Notes: generated from the letters alone by a model not told the origin. A stretch of DNA of 64,000 nucleotides from Lachnospiraceae bacterium (GCA_003862155.1 QOUV01000007.1:1-64000); one strand, 5' to 3'. Counted from the stretch's first letter, positions 46,001 to 54,621 are shown. Numbers and translations are program-made.

Positions 46001-46561
46001 TCGGGGCATATGGAGTCGGTAGGTTACGAACTCTACTGCAAGATGTTAAATGCCGCCGTCGCCAGAGAGAAAGGCCTTAATGTCGGAGAAGAGTACGAGA
46101 CGACAGTCGATATCCCTGTAAACGCTTTCATACCTCCTTCATATATTAAAGATGAGGAGACGAAGCTCGATATGTACAAGCGTATCAGCTCTATTGAGAC
46201 CGAAGAGGATGAAAGTGAGATCTTAGACGAGCTTATTGACAGGTTTGGAGAACCGGCGAAATCCGTACAAAACCTGCTGCTCGTGGCGCGCCTTCGCGCT
46301 CAGGCCCATTCAGTATATCTTACAAAAATAAAGCAGTCGGGCTCCGATGTCGTGATGACTTTCTGGGACAAGGCGAAGATTGATGTTTCACGTATTTCAG
46401 AGGTTCTGGATGCGTTTTCTCCGTACCTGACTTTTGTTCCGACAGGAGAGACACCGGCGCTTATCTTAAAGACCGGCCGTGACAATCGTTTTCCAAAGGG
46501 CGATATCCTGCAGTATCTGCTGAATGTATGTGAAAAGCTGTCTACCATTCTGCTTAAATAG
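43031..46561 (+). CDS. mfd: transcription-repair coupling factor
   Basis: The 1176-residue DNA translocase removes stalled RNA polymerase and recruits UvrA. Visible are the UvrB-like N-terminal part (FYQSDVKGNTLTRERLRAL, RGGIIDIFP), the RNA polymerase-interacting CarD-like domain (TPGDYVVHEDHGLGIYEGV), helicase motifs GDVGFGKTEIAM, IIDEEQRFGV, SATPIPRT and QLRGRVGRG, and the C-terminal TRCF domain. A run of eight Lys (about residue 490), coded by an A-rich tract near 44477-44499, precedes the CarD-like domain and is a likely slippage spot. The ATG at 43031 is preferred over 43019 because GGGGAA lies 6 nt before it. Confidence 0.96.
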   Translation: MNNGFTSNLSELGEFTELSDALKKGGMYELSGVLDVAKGQIIDALGEVTGSRHKLVVFASERAAEEFADEYRHIEENTVYFPAKDVLFYQSDVKGNTLTRERLRALRVLNQEDSATVVTTVDALMNRLPEPGELTDAIVSIEDGEEYDFSALQRKFVDLGYENVLQVDSPGQFSVRGGIIDIFPLTDETPVRIEFFGDDVDSIRTFDVVSQKSDDNLDRVLIDPAMELVLTKKKLDRGLKLLKSDYESRYKELRSDMKTEESFRLKTSYEDLRDRLLSGDYTQADGFLTYFEQDTANLLDYFPEDTLLILDEPARLTERGGVLEKEFSESMLRREENGSALPGQLQMLASSKEVLARCMNMTGVMLPQIGGNDGGLKADDRFYLHQISVNSYENSLDNLKKELVSYQKKKYRVYLLTASRTRGSRLASDLREEGLNVFFSEKEDAEVKPGQILITTGFIRRGFEYPDIRVVYISESDIFGAVKKKKKKKKRYGGGDAVTSFSELTPGDYVVHEDHGLGIYEGVKKIEHDHVTRDYIEISYAGGSTLYILATQLDTLSKYGSIGDKKPKLNSLGDGTWKKTKAKVKHAVGEVAKDLVDLYALRQQNQGYVYGPDTEWQKEFEESFPYDETDSQISAIEDVKSDMESPKIMDRLVCGDVGFGKTEIAMRAAFKAVQENKQVVYLVPTTILAQQHYNNFRERMKNYPVSIGMLSRFNTPAKNKETIKGLKNGTLDIVIGTHRVLSKDVGFRDLGLLIIDEEQRFGVAHKEKIKELKKNIDVMSLSATPIPRTLHMSMTGIRDMSLLEDPPMDRTPIQTFVFEENEEMVREAVERELDRGGQVYYVINRINQIADVAAKIQEMVPDANVAYAHGQMSKNRLEEIMTDFVNRDIDVLVATTIIEIGLDISNVNTIIIQDADKFGLSQLYQLRGRVGRGSRTAFAFLMYKRDKILKEVAEKRLAAIKEFTDLGSGYKIAMRDLEIRGAGNLLGREQSGHMESVGYELYCKMLNAAVAREKGLNVGEEYETTVDIPVNAFIPPSYIKDEETKLDMYKRISSIETEEDESEILDELIDRFGEPAKSVQNLLLVARLRAQAHSVYLTKIKQSGSDVVMTFWDKAKIDVSRISEVLDAFSPYLTFVPTGETPALILKTGRDNRFPKGDILQYLLNVCEKLSTILLK

Positions 46562-46562
46562 A

Positions 46563-46571
46563 TGGTATAAT
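46563..46571 (+). promoter_or_regulatory. extended -10 promoter of the sensor diguanylate cyclase
   Basis: TGGTATAAT (46563-46571) is perfect, with no good -35. It starts just after the mfd stop codon, and the ATG follows 9 nt after the -10 box. Confidence 0.65.
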
Positions 46572-46580
46572 AAAAACTAT

Positions 46581-48500
46581 ATGAAAAAAATAGCACTTTT
46601 GATGGATAGCTGGCACCGCTATATGGTGGCGGCCTGGGCTATCGGCACAGTACAAGAACTGAAGAAGAGGAAGATAGACGCCTGTCTCTATATTTTCTGC
46701 TGTGCAGGGAACTGGAGTCTGGATGAGGAATACAACGAGGGCGAGCATGGCATTTTTTCACTGCCGAATTTCAATGAGTTTGATGGCGTTCTGGTTGATT
46801 TCAGTAATATGCTCTCTGACAACGAGGAACAGATCGTTACTGAGAGGATAAGATACAGTGGCATTCCGGCTATTTCACTCCAGAAACAGATAGAGGGATT
46901 TACCTATGTCGGACCTGATAATTACTCTGCGATGCGCCAGATGACAGCACATCTGCATGAAGTACACCATATCAACAAATTCTGGCTGATGATGGGTCCG
47001 GAGGAAAACTTCGAGAGCAACGTCAGAGAGAAGGCTATCCGGGACTATATGAATGAAAAGGGCATAAGTCTGGGAAAGAACGATGCAATACATGTTGATT
47101 TCGACTATCAGGCCGGAGTCAGAGGGTATCGTGAGCTTAGAAGCACCCACAGTGATCTGCCCGAAGCTATAATCTGTGTAAACGACAATCAGGCCATTGC
47201 AGTCTGCGAAGAGGCTGAAAAAGATGGGCTGAAAGTTCCAGGTGACTTCGCTGTTACAGGCTTTGACAATTTTGACAAAGCTGGTTTCTATTCACCTAGG
47301 ATAACTACGATGTCCAACGTCCGTGAAAAGCTTGTGGCGAAAGCGGTGGACGCTCTTATTGACGTGTGGAATGGATATCCTGCTCCGAAGAAAATTTACA
47401 ATACTGTCGATTTTCTGACGTACGAGAGCTGTGGCTGCCATCCGCGCCATGCAGACATCAGAGCAAACCTGAAAAAAATGGTTCTTGAGAATATCAATCA
47501 GGACAAATACAGCGCTGAACTTCTGGAACTCGAGTCTGTTATGTCGATGTGTCACTCTGTTACAGAGGTGGCGGAAGAGGCGGATAAGCACCTTGAGCTG
47601 CTTCGTGGGGATGCATTCTATATGATGGTGGATCCGAAACTCTTTGCTGAGCTAAGTCTCAATGGAGTACTTCCGAATTCCAGGGAGAAGCTTACTGCCA
47701 GCTTCTGCAGGGGCTGCTATCCTCTTCAGATGGAGATAGTTTACGCCCGGGAGGGGGATAAGCGCCTGAAGGAATACGAGGGGCAGATGATATCAGATAT
47801 CTTCCTGCTTCTGAATCTCGACAGGCCGGCAGAGGACTTTTTGTTTCTGCCTCTTCATTTCAAGGAATCGTCGATAGGCTATATTGCCTTCAAAAATGTC
47901 ACAGGGTGTCTTGACAAACAGATGTATTTTCCAGCGGCTATTACCATCCAGAGACGAATCAAAGAACTTTACAACGAAAAGGCATCCAGAGAGGTCAACA
48001 GACGGCTGTTGTATCTCTACAAGACAGACTCGCTGACAGGAGTATTGAACAGAGTCGGATACAATGAAGAAAGCGTCTCATACTTTGAAATCCACCGCCG
48101 CCGTGGGCAGCAGGTGTATGTGATGTTCTGCGATCTCGACAGGCTTAAATATATAAATGACAATTATGGACACAAGGCTGGAGACCGCGCGATAAGAGAC
48201 CTTGCAAAGACTCTGTGTCAGGTCCTTGGCAAAGATTCGGTCATTGCCAGAATGGGCGGGGATGAGTTCGTGGCAATGGGATCATTTGCATCGGAAGAAG
48301 ACATGAGAGATATGATTGATGCCATTAAAACGCGGCTCAAAGCCCTTCAAAAAGAGGAGAGACTGCCGTTTGGCCTCGAAGTGAGCATTGGCACAAGCAT
48401 TGCCAGACCAAGCGATGGGCATGACCTTGAATACTATGTGAAAGAGGCCGACAAGCGGATGTACATAGAAAAATTGCAGCATCACAAACTTACCTCTTGA
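46581..48500 (+). CDS. cytoplasmic LacI-type sensor diguanylate cyclase
   Basis: The 639-residue soluble protein has a LacI/periplasmic-binding-like sensor (about 1-290: MKKIALLMDSWHRYMVAAW, VCVNDNQAIAV-like region, AVTGFDNFDKAGFYSPRITTM), a middle region of unknown fold, and a GGDEF domain with intact GGDEF at 559-563 that makes cyclic di-GMP. It has no signal peptide or membrane helix, so it probably binds a sugar-like ligand inside the cell. The RxxD inhibitory site is missing (LGKDS before VIARM). An upstream in-frame ATG at 46524 lies within mfd. The chosen ATG has no ribosome site but sits close behind an extended -10, suggesting a leaderless mRNA. Confidence 0.9.
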   Translation: MKKIALLMDSWHRYMVAAWAIGTVQELKKRKIDACLYIFCCAGNWSLDEEYNEGEHGIFSLPNFNEFDGVLVDFSNMLSDNEEQIVTERIRYSGIPAISLQKQIEGFTYVGPDNYSAMRQMTAHLHEVHHINKFWLMMGPEENFESNVREKAIRDYMNEKGISLGKNDAIHVDFDYQAGVRGYRELRSTHSDLPEAIICVNDNQAIAVCEEAEKDGLKVPGDFAVTGFDNFDKAGFYSPRITTMSNVREKLVAKAVDALIDVWNGYPAPKKIYNTVDFLTYESCGCHPRHADIRANLKKMVLENINQDKYSAELLELESVMSMCHSVTEVAEEADKHLELLRGDAFYMMVDPKLFAELSLNGVLPNSREKLTASFCRGCYPLQMEIVYAREGDKRLKEYEGQMISDIFLLLNLDRPAEDFLFLPLHFKESSIGYIAFKNVTGCLDKQMYFPAAITIQRRIKELYNEKASREVNRRLLYLYKTDSLTGVLNRVGYNEESVSYFEIHRRRGQQVYVMFCDLDRLKYINDNYGHKAGDRAIRDLAKTLCQVLGKDSVIARMGGDEFVAMGSFASEEDMRDMIDAIKTRLKALQKEERLPFGLEVSIGTSIARPSDGHDLEYYVKEADKRMYIEKLQHHKLTS

Positions 48501-48525
48501 CAAATTTCAATAATCGTGTAAAAAT
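48497..48525 (+). promoter_or_regulatory. putative promoter of the Rrf2 gene
   Basis: TTGACA (48497-48502) starts at the end of the cyclase gene, with an AAAAAT or TAAAAA element 16-17 bp later. Downstream, GAGGAG serves the ATG at 48577. A CTCTAT/ATAGAG pair (48530 and 48559) flanks the leader and could be an operator, but is short. Confidence 0.5.
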
Positions 48526-48576
48526 TAAACTCTATTAAACCGAGTAGTTTTGTAGGATATAGAGGAGCGCGATTAT

Positions 48577-49008
48577 ATGAAAGTTAGTACCAGGGGCAGA
48601 TATGCCATTAAGGTTATGATAGATCTGGCAGAGCATGATAACGGTCAGTTTATCCCGTTGTCTGATATAGCCAGGAGACAGGAGATTTCAGAAAAATACC
48701 TCGAAGCAATAGTTTCGACGCTGTCCAAAGCAGGTTTCTTACAGTCGCTTCGTGGGAAAGGCGGCGGCTACAAATTAAGCCACAGACCAGATGAGTATTC
48801 GGTCCGTGAGGTTTTAGAGGCTACTGAAGGTTCACTGGCTCCTGTTCCCGAAGAGGAGATGTATTCAGTCGGTGACGAGCATGTATCGACTTTCCGCACC
48901 GCGAAGATGTGGAAGGGGCTATACGATGTGATAGAAGATTACCTGAATTCAGTCTCCATTAGAGATCTGGCCGGTGAAGACAACGGTCAGTACGACTTCG
49001 TCATTTAA
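48577..49008 (+). CDS. Rrf2-family transcription regulator lacking cysteines
   Basis: The 143-residue winged-helix protein begins MKVSTRGRYAIKVMIDLA, the Rrf2/IscR/CymR signature, and has the recognition helix and wing (ISEKYLEAIVSTLSKAGFLQSLRGKGGGYKLS). The three Cys that hold a 2Fe-2S cluster in IscR are all absent; the segment reads MYSVGDEHVSTFRTAKMW. It is therefore more like CymR (sulfur control through a partner enzyme) or another non-FeS member. No isc or cys genes are adjacent. Confidence 0.88.
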   Translation: MKVSTRGRYAIKVMIDLAEHDNGQFIPLSDIARRQEISEKYLEAIVSTLSKAGFLQSLRGKGGGYKLSHRPDEYSVREVLEATEGSLAPVPEEEMYSVGDEHVSTFRTAKMWKGLYDVIEDYLNSVSIRDLAGEDNGQYDFVI

Positions 49009-49014
49009 TTTGGA

Positions 49015-49236
49015 GAGCGGTGCAATTCGCACTACATAAATGAGCGGTGCAATTCGCATTCCGCTTCGCTCCATGCTCATTCGCGCGTTCGCGCAATGGA
49101 TAAATGAGCGGTGCAATTCGCATTCCGCTTCGCTCCATGCTCATTCGCGCGTTCGCGCTATTGATACAAAAAGAGACGCCCTTACGGATACAAGTATCCT
49201 CCAGGCGTCTCTTTTTGTATCAGCACCGCTCATTTA
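49015..49236. repeat. mosaic palindromic repeat element 1 (14-bp terminal inverted repeats)
   Basis: A 200-bp element (49037-49236) is bounded by TAAATGAGCGGTGC and its exact inverse GCACCGCTCATTTA. Inside are two tandem units with a 64-bp period, identical over 58 bp (49037-49094, 49101-49158), each ending in ATTCGCGCGTTCGCGC, then a 19-bp perfect hairpin stem (49162-49180 with 49204-49222) holding a small inner hairpin. A partial unit, GAGCGGTGCAATTCGCA, lies at 49015-49031. It fills most of the Rrf2-secA gap and is more GC-rich than its surroundings. No transposase is encoded. Confidence 0.8.
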
Positions 49237-49248
49237 TTACGCGGAAGA

Positions 49249-49277
49249 TTGCACTTCTTTTTAGGACATGTTATAAT
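49249..49277 (+). promoter_or_regulatory. secA promoter
   Basis: TTGCAC (49249-49254), 17 bp, TATAAT (49272-49277), just outside the right end of the repeat element. It gives a leader of about 34 nt with AAGGAG. Confidence 0.75.
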
Positions 49278-49317
49278 ATAATCTAATTGGCATTTGACAA
49301 AGGAGAATGAATTTTTA

Positions 49318-51912
49318 ATGAGTATAGTCAGCAAGATTTTTGGTACGCACAGCCAGCATGAGCTCAGACGTATCAAACCTATCGTGGATAAGATCGAATC
49401 GTACCACGATGAGATGGGAAAGCTCTCTGACGATGAGCTGAAAGGCAAGACACAGTATTTCAAGGATCAGCTCGCAGATGGAAAGACTCTCGATGACATC
49501 CTTCCTGAAGCGTACGCTGTAGTCCGTGAGGCTGCGAAGAGATCTGTCGGGATGGAACCGTTCAGAGTCCAGCTGATTGGTGGCGTTATCCTCCACCAGG
49601 GCCGTATCGCAGAGATGAAGACCGGTGAAGGAAAAACCCTCGTTTGTACACTTCCAGCATATCTTAATGCACTTGAAGGCAAGGGTGTTCACGTGGTTAC
49701 CGTAAACGACTACCTGGCAAAGCGTGATGCACAGTGGATGGGAAAAGTGCATGAGTTCTTAGGCCTTACAGTTGGTGTCGTTTTAAACGACATGGATAAG
49801 GAAGAGAGACAGGCAGCGTACAACTGCGACATTACTTATATTACAAATAATGAGCTTGGATTCGACTACCTCAGAGACAACATGGTCGTTCACAAAGAGG
49901 ATATGGTACAGCGTGGCCTGAACTACGCTATTATCGATGAGGTCGACTCAGTTCTTATCGATGAAGCCAGAACTCCTCTTATCATTTCAGGTCAGAGCGG
50001 CAAGTCCACAAAGCTCTATGAGATGTGCGATGTCCTTGTCAGACAGATGGAGCGAGGCAAGGATCTCCCTGAGTACTCGAAGATGGATGCCATCATGGGT
50101 ATTGAGCAGGAGGAGACAGGTGACTACATCGTAGGCGAGAAGGATAAGGTAGTTAACCTTACCCAGCGTGGCATCAAGAAGGTCGAGGATTTCTTCCACA
50201 TTGACAACCTCGCAGACCCGGAGAACCTCGAGATCCAGCACTGTGTTATCCTCGCTATCAGAGCACATGAGCTGATGCACAGGGATGAGGATTACGTTGT
50301 AAAGGACGACGAAGTTCTTATCGTTGATGATTTTACTGGACGTATTATGCCGGGCCGCCGTTATTCTGATGGTCTCCATCAGGCTATCGAGGCGAAGGAG
50401 CATGTTCACGTAAAGCGTGAGAGCATGACTCTTGCAGACATCACGTTCCAGAATTTTTTCAATAAGTACAAGAAGAAAGCAGGTATGACTGGTACTGCCC
50501 TCACCGAGGAGCAGGAGTTCCGTGACATTTACGGAATGGACGTTATCGAGATCCCTACGAACAAGCCTGTTATCAGAGTCGATCACGATGATGCCGTATA
50601 CAAGACCAAGAAAGAAAAATTCAACGCAGTTGTTGACGAAGTGAAGAAGTCCCATGCGAAGGGACAGCCTGTTCTCGTTGGTACTATAAATATTGATGTT
50701 TCCGAGCAGCTTTCGAGAATGCTCTCGAAGGAGGGAATCCAGCACGAGGTGCTGAACGCGAAAAACAACGAGAGAGAGGCTGAGATCGTAGCACAGGCTG
50801 GTATTCACGGGCATGTTACTATCGCAACGAACATGGCAGGCCGTGGTACTGATATCAAGATCGATGACGAAGCGCGTGCGGCAGGCGGACTGAAGATCAT
50901 TGGAACAGAAAGGCACGAGTCCAGACGTATCGACAACCAGCTGCGTGGCCGTTCCGGTCGTCAGGGAGACCCGGGTGAATCACAGTTCTTTATCTCACTT
51001 GAGGACGACCTTATGAGACTGTTCGGTTCTGAACGTCTGATAAAAGTCTTCAATTCTCTTGGAATCCCTGAGGGAGAGCAGATCCACCACAAGATGCTCT
51101 CAAGCGCTATCGAGCATGCACAGGAGAAGATCGAGTCGAACAACTTCGGCATCAGAAAGAACCTTCTCGAGTACGATGAAGTCACAAATGACCAGCGTGA
51201 GCTGGTCTACAAGCAGAGGCGCAGGGTTCTCGATGGCGAGGATATGCATGACCAGATCAAGAACATGATCAGTGGCCAGATCAAGGATTCTGTCGAGACA
51301 GTTATTAATGACGGAATCAACAGAGACGAATGGGATTTAAACGAGCTGAACCGTGTCCTTCTCGACATCGTTCCTTTAAAGCCTGTAAATGAGACTTATC
51401 TAGAACAGCACGATATAAAGAATGTTGCTGCGTTAGAGGATGAACTGACTAGCGATGCTTTCGAGCTCTATGACCAGAAGGAGAAAGAATTCCCGCCGGA
51501 AATTGATTTCCGCGAAGTGGAGCGTACAATTCTTCTGCGTGTTATCGATCAGCACTGGATGGAAGAGATCGACAACATGGAGCAGCTGCGCCAGGGCATT
51601 GGGCTTCAGGCCTACGGTCAGAGAAACCCTATCGATGAGTACAAGGCACAGTCGTATGAGATGATGGATGCGATGAACGCCGCTATCCAGCACGATACCG
51701 TTCAGATGATGTATCGTATCAGAGTCGAGAGACAGGTCGAGCGTGAGGAAGTCGCCAAGGCTACCGGAACAAATAAGGAGGAGGGCCCTTCACAGTCAGG
51801 TCCTAGACGCCGCAAGGCACCTAAGATCTACCCGAATGATCCTTGCCCATGTGGATCCGGTCTCAAATACAAGAACTGCCACGGCAAAAAGATATATGGA
51901 AACAAAGGCTGA
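49318..51912 (+). CDS. secA: preprotein translocase ATPase SecA
   Basis: The 864-residue motor drives proteins through SecYEG. Features include the N-terminal [18 protein letters not shown], Walker A region [10 protein letters not shown], Walker B region [46 protein letters not shown] and the C-terminal SEC-C zinc motif [19 protein letters not shown]. The ATG at 49318 has AAGGAG 12 nt upstream. A TTG at 49294 would place the ribosome site inside the gene. It is a normal-length housekeeping SecA. The next gene overlaps its last 17 nt. Confidence 0.97.
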   Translation: MSIVSKIFGTHSQHELRRIKPIVDKIESYHDEMGKLSDDELKGKTQYFKDQLADGKTLDDILPEAYAVVREAAKRSVGMEPFRVQLIGGVILHQGRIAEMKTGEGKTLVCTLPAYLNALEGKGVHVVTVNDYLAKRDAQWMGKVHEFLGLTVGVVLNDMDKEERQAAYNCDITYITNNELGFDYLRDNMVVHKEDMVQRGLNYAIIDEVDSVLIDEARTPLIISGQSGKSTKLYEMCDVLVRQMERGKDLPEYSKMDAIMGIEQEETGDYIVGEKDKVVNLTQRGIKKVEDFFHIDNLADPENLEIQHCVILAIRAHELMHRDEDYVVKDDEVLIVDDFTGRIMPGRRYSDGLHQAIEAKEHVHVKRESMTLADITFQNFFNKYKKKAGMTGTALTEEQEFRDIYGMDVIEIPTNKPVIRVDHDDAVYKTKKEKFNAVVDEVKKSHAKGQPVLVGTINIDVSEQLSRMLSKEGIQHEVLNAKNNEREAEIVAQAGIHGHVTIATNMAGRGTDIKIDDEARAAGGLKIIGTERHESRRIDNQLRGRSGRQGDPGESQFFISLEDDLMRLFGSERLIKVFNSLGIPEGEQIHHKMLSSAIEHAQEKIESNNFGIRKNLLEYDEVTNDQRELVYKQRRRVLDGEDMHDQIKNMISGQIKDSVETVINDGINRDEWDLNELNRVLLDIVPLKPVNETYLEQHDIKNVAALEDELTSDAFELYDQKEKEFPPEIDFREVERTILLRVIDQHWMEEIDNMEQLRQGIGLQAYGQRNPIDEYKAQSYEMMDAMNAAIQHDTVQMMYRIRVERQVEREEVAKATGTNKEEGPSQSGPRRRKAPKIYPNDPCPCGSGLKYKNCHGKKIYGNKG

Positions 51913-53374
51913 TGATATTTTAGAAACACTGGCGCTTTCTCGAGAGAAAGCCGCCGGTGTTTCTCAGTTAAAGAACGATTTAAAATATGGTGACAGCGAC
52001 CTTCGCTGGAAGACGGACTGTTTTCTTGTAAGCTGGCTTCAGCAGGAGCTTGCGGCAGCCGGGCAGTTTGACAACATGGTGCTTCTGGCGCTTGGTTCTG
52101 ACATACAGGCCCGCATGCCATTTTTAAAGGATATGCTGTCGCACCAAGGGGAGTATGGGCGTTTTCTTGAAAATGCATCTCCTTATATGTTTCTTGTAGG
52201 AGACGACATCTGCTTCGGAGTGCTCGAGGATTTTTCCAGAAAATTTGGCGCGGCCCTGCAGAGAGCAGGATATCAGGTGATCTTTCAGAACAGAAACGAG
52301 ATACCGCAGGTTTATGGACAGAGATTTCAGGGAAATTCATACAGGGGGATCTTTGGCATGCAGGACCCGCTGATGGCGACGAAAATAGAGAACGGTTCAT
52401 ATCTGTTTGATCATATTAATTCAAAGAAATATTACTGGTCATTTGACCATCCGGCTGGATTTTTTGATACACTCCATGCTGCGCCTGAAGATGTTATCGT
52501 TCTGACGCTGGACAAGAACTATGTTTCTTACACTAAGCGTTTTCTGAAAAGAAGGGCACTGTTCTTCCCACCGGGCGGCGAAAAGCAATCAAAGACCTGG
52601 AAAAATTTCGACGAATTTAAGGCCTCGAAGCTGCGTGAAAACCAGATGGGCATCTCATTTCTGGGAACTCCGGGAGTGGGTCTTCAGGAAAATATAGATT
52701 ACACCCGCGAACACAATAGAAAGCTCTATCCGCTGGTATCGACTTATTCGTATAATCTTTTAAACCACACAGATGAACCGAGCGAAATGGCATTCGAGAG
52801 GACCCTTGAGGATCCGGAAGTCGGCATAAAGAATCAGATAAGTGATGACGACTTTGCAGAATTATTTGGCGAGTGGGCCAGCCTCGAGAAAAATGCCTCT
52901 AAAACTGTGCGAAAACAGGTAGTTAAAGAGATAGTTTCCGCTGGTGCAGATCTCAATGTCTATGACAGAGGGTGGAAGGATATCGGCGATTTTCCGAATC
53001 TGATCGTCCACGACAGTATTCCATACGAGGATGCCAGAAAAGTTTACGACAAGTCCTGGATGTCGTTAAATGTGATGAGCTGGCACAAGGACGGCTTTAC
53101 CGAGAGAATCGCCGAGCCGCAGCTTCACGGATCTCTGGTCGTTACAGACAGCACCAGGTATCTTCGTGAAAATTACACAGATGGTGAGGATATTGTGATG
53201 TTCGATCTGAACGATCAGAGCATAAAAGAGCTTCCGGAGAGGATCAGGGCACTCCTTTCCGATAAAGACAGATTATTGCACATCGCATACAATGGATATC
53301 TGAATGCCTTGAAGAATCATACCTGGGACGCAAGAGCAGAACAGTTCTTAAAGCTGACAGCAGCTTTGGATTAA
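51896..53374 (+). CDS. CgeB/DUF3880-like glycosyltransferase
   Basis: The protein (492 residues from the ATG at 51896) looks like a group 1-type glycosyltransferase of the CgeB/DUF3880 kind: an N-terminal helix-rich part, a Rossmann-like first half ([30 protein letters not shown]), and a second half with [40 protein letters not shown] in part and [18 protein letters not shown], the donor-binding E-rich motif region. It starts within the secA 3' end (17-nt overlap) without a separate ribosome site, so it is coupled to secA. It may glycosylate an exported or wall component; acceptor and sugar are unknown. Confidence 0.7.
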   Translation: METKADDILETLALSREKAAGVSQLKNDLKYGDSDLRWKTDCFLVSWLQQELAAAGQFDNMVLLALGSDIQARMPFLKDMLSHQGEYGRFLENASPYMFLVGDDICFGVLEDFSRKFGAALQRAGYQVIFQNRNEIPQVYGQRFQGNSYRGIFGMQDPLMATKIENGSYLFDHINSKKYYWSFDHPAGFFDTLHAAPEDVIVLTLDKNYVSYTKRFLKRRALFFPPGGEKQSKTWKNFDEFKASKLRENQMGISFLGTPGVGLQENIDYTREHNRKLYPLVSTYSYNLLNHTDEPSEMAFERTLEDPEVGIKNQISDDDFAELFGEWASLEKNASKTVRKQVVKEIVSAGADLNVYDRGWKDIGDFPNLIVHDSIPYEDARKVYDKSWMSLNVMSWHKDGFTERIAEPQLHGSLVVTDSTRYLRENYTDGEDIVMFDLNDQSIKELPERIRALLSDKDRLLHIAYNGYLNALKNHTWDARAEQFLKLTAALD

Positions 53375-53478
53375 AAAAATTAGAAATGTTATTCTGTATA
53401 GGGAAAATTTATCTAAAGAAAACAATTTTTTAATTATTGGTCCACAAATTTTTCACAAATGGATAGTATAGTAATAAT

Positions 53479-53573
53479 TGTCAAAGGGAAAGACCTTTGA
53501 TGTTAATTGTTTTCGTTTTTCATACTCCCCCTCTTAGGACTGTGAGATTTATCTCACAGTCCTTATTTTTTTG
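53479..53573 (+). ncRNA. candidate small RNA, copy 2 of a two-member family
   Basis: About 94 nt with TATAGT (53467-53472) as likely -10. It has the same 5' hairpin stem TCAAAGG/CCTTTGA (53481-53500, loop GAAAGA) as copy 1, the identical 31-nt core (53505-53535) ending CATACTCCCCCTCTT, and a different terminator (11-bp stem AGGACTGTGAG/CTCACAGTCCT, 53536-53563, T-run to 53573). Conserved core with changed but preserved helices supports a real RNA. It is next to mosaic repeat element 2. Confidence 0.75.
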
Positions 53574-53578
53574 CGTAT

Positions 53579-53795
53579 TAAATGAGCGGTGCTGAAATAT
53601 CGTATCGGCTCCCCCGGAGGACGCTTGCGTACGGAGGGGGAGTCGATACGATATTTCAATAGCGCGAACGCGCGAATGAGCAGCCGCGAAGCGGGTGCGA
53701 ATAGCACCGCTCATTTGCGAAGAGAGCGAAGGAGCGTATCGATGCCGGCGGACGAGAGCGTACGCAAAGGCAATCGATACGATATTTGTAAGCAC
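53579..53795. repeat. mosaic palindromic repeat element 2
   Basis: Bounded by AAATGAGCGGTGCT (53580-53593) and AGCACCGCTCATTT (53703-53716). Inside are a 14-bp hairpin GAAATATCGTATCG/CGATACGATATTTC with a nested CTCCCCC/GGGGGAG, then an inverted copy of the element 1 unit (53660-53716), sharing 22 bp (AGCGCGAACGCGCGAATGAG onward) exactly. A further module (53717-53795) repeats the CGATACGATATTT part as another imperfect hairpin (53732-53783). Modules are shuffled between element 1 and 2. No coding potential is credible here. Confidence 0.8.
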
Positions 53796-53810
53796 TTATT
53801 ATAAAGTTTG

Positions 53811-53839
53811 GTGACACCGTGAAATATTTGTGGTAGAAT
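53811..53839 (+). promoter_or_regulatory. promoter of the cell-wall precursor operon
   Basis: GTGACA (53811-53816), 17 bp, TAGAAT (53834-53839) preceded by TGG. Predicted start about 53846, two bases before the ATG at 53848. No ribosome site fits between. Confidence 0.75.
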
Positions 53840-53847
53840 AATGTGCT

Positions 53848-54621
53848 ATGGAAATAACAGTTGATGGAAAAAATATAAGATATAAAGTGACTGGCAGTGG
53901 TAAGAAGACCGCTGTTATACTGCAGGGCTGGGGCACAGATATGAAGCTATACGATTCGATCGCTGCGGATATAAGCGATGAGTACAGGGTCATTCAGTTC
54001 AATCTGCCTGGATTTTCAGACAGTGAAGAGCCTTCGGAACCATGGGGCGTCGAGGAGTTCGCGGCCTGGTTCAATCATTTTATGCAGGCACTTGAGATCA
54101 GAAAAGCGGTCTTGATCGGACACAGTTTCGGCGGAAGGATAATGATCTGGCTCGGTTCGCTCTCGAAGGACGAGATCTCATTTGCTATCGACAAGCTCGT
54201 GCTTGTGGATGCAGCAGGCATTCAGAGGGAGAAGACGCCGAAGCAGAAGAGGAGCATCGCAAGATACCATTTTAAGAGGAGATTTTTTCATCTGCCGCTT
54301 ATCTACTATTTTTTTAAGGATGCGGTAGACATATGGCAGGGACAGCAGGGCAGCGCTGATTACAGGAATTCTTCCCCGATGATGAAGAAGTGCATGGTAA
54401 AGGCTGTAAATGATGACCTTACATACAGGCTGCCAGACATTCCTTACGAGACCTGCCTTATCTGGGGCGACCAGGACACTGCGACGCCTCTTTTAGATGG
54501 GAAGGACATGGAGAGGCTGATGCCGAATGCTGCGCTTCATGTGCTGACTGGAACTGATCATTTTTCTTTTCTCAGAAAACCGCAGGAGTTCAATGAGATA
54601 CTAAGGAGCTTTTTATGCTGA
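53848..54621 (+). CDS. alpha/beta hydrolase
   Basis: The 257-residue alpha/beta fold hydrolase has nucleophile Ser93 in LIGHSFGGR, the likely acid Asp in LIWGDQDTATPL (about 212) and His238 in GTDHFSFL. The cap contains KRSIARYHFKRRFFHLPL. Substrate is unknown. It begins a four-gene unit with a MurF-like ligase (7-nt overlap), ddl and murI, which suggests an acyl or ester hydrolysis step linked to the wall. The ATG appears leaderless. Confidence 0.85.
   Translation: MEITVDGKNIRYKVTGSGKKTAVILQGWGTDMKLYDSIAADISDEYRVIQFNLPGFSDSEEPSEPWGVEEFAAWFNHFMQALEIRKAVLIGHSFGGRIMIWLGSLSKDEISFAIDKLVLVDAAGIQREKTPKQKRSIARYHFKRRFFHLPLIYYFFKDAVDIWQGQQGSADYRNSSPMMKKCMVKAVNDDLTYRLPDIPYETCLIWGDQDTATPLLDGKDMERLMPNAALHVLTGTDHFSFLRKPQEFNEILRSFLC

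Noticed and set aside
49162-49222. Plain terminator after the Rrf2 gene
   Set aside because: The 19-bp stem contains the T-run within one arm rather than after it, and it is part of the repeat element. It may still stop transcription, but I annotate it as repeat.
49015-49236. CRISPR array
   Set aside because: The repeats are 64-bp tandem units with nearly identical content and no unique spacers, and no cas genes are present.
49040-49286. Repeated short frames starting MSGAIRIPLRSMLIRAFA
   Set aside because: They are translations of the tandem palindromic repeat units. The same peptide recurs on the opposite strand in element 2, so the signal is the DNA repeat.
49987-50916. A 309-codon minus-strand frame inside secA
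   Set aside because: It is antisense to highly conserved secA motifs, has no ribosome site and resembles no family.
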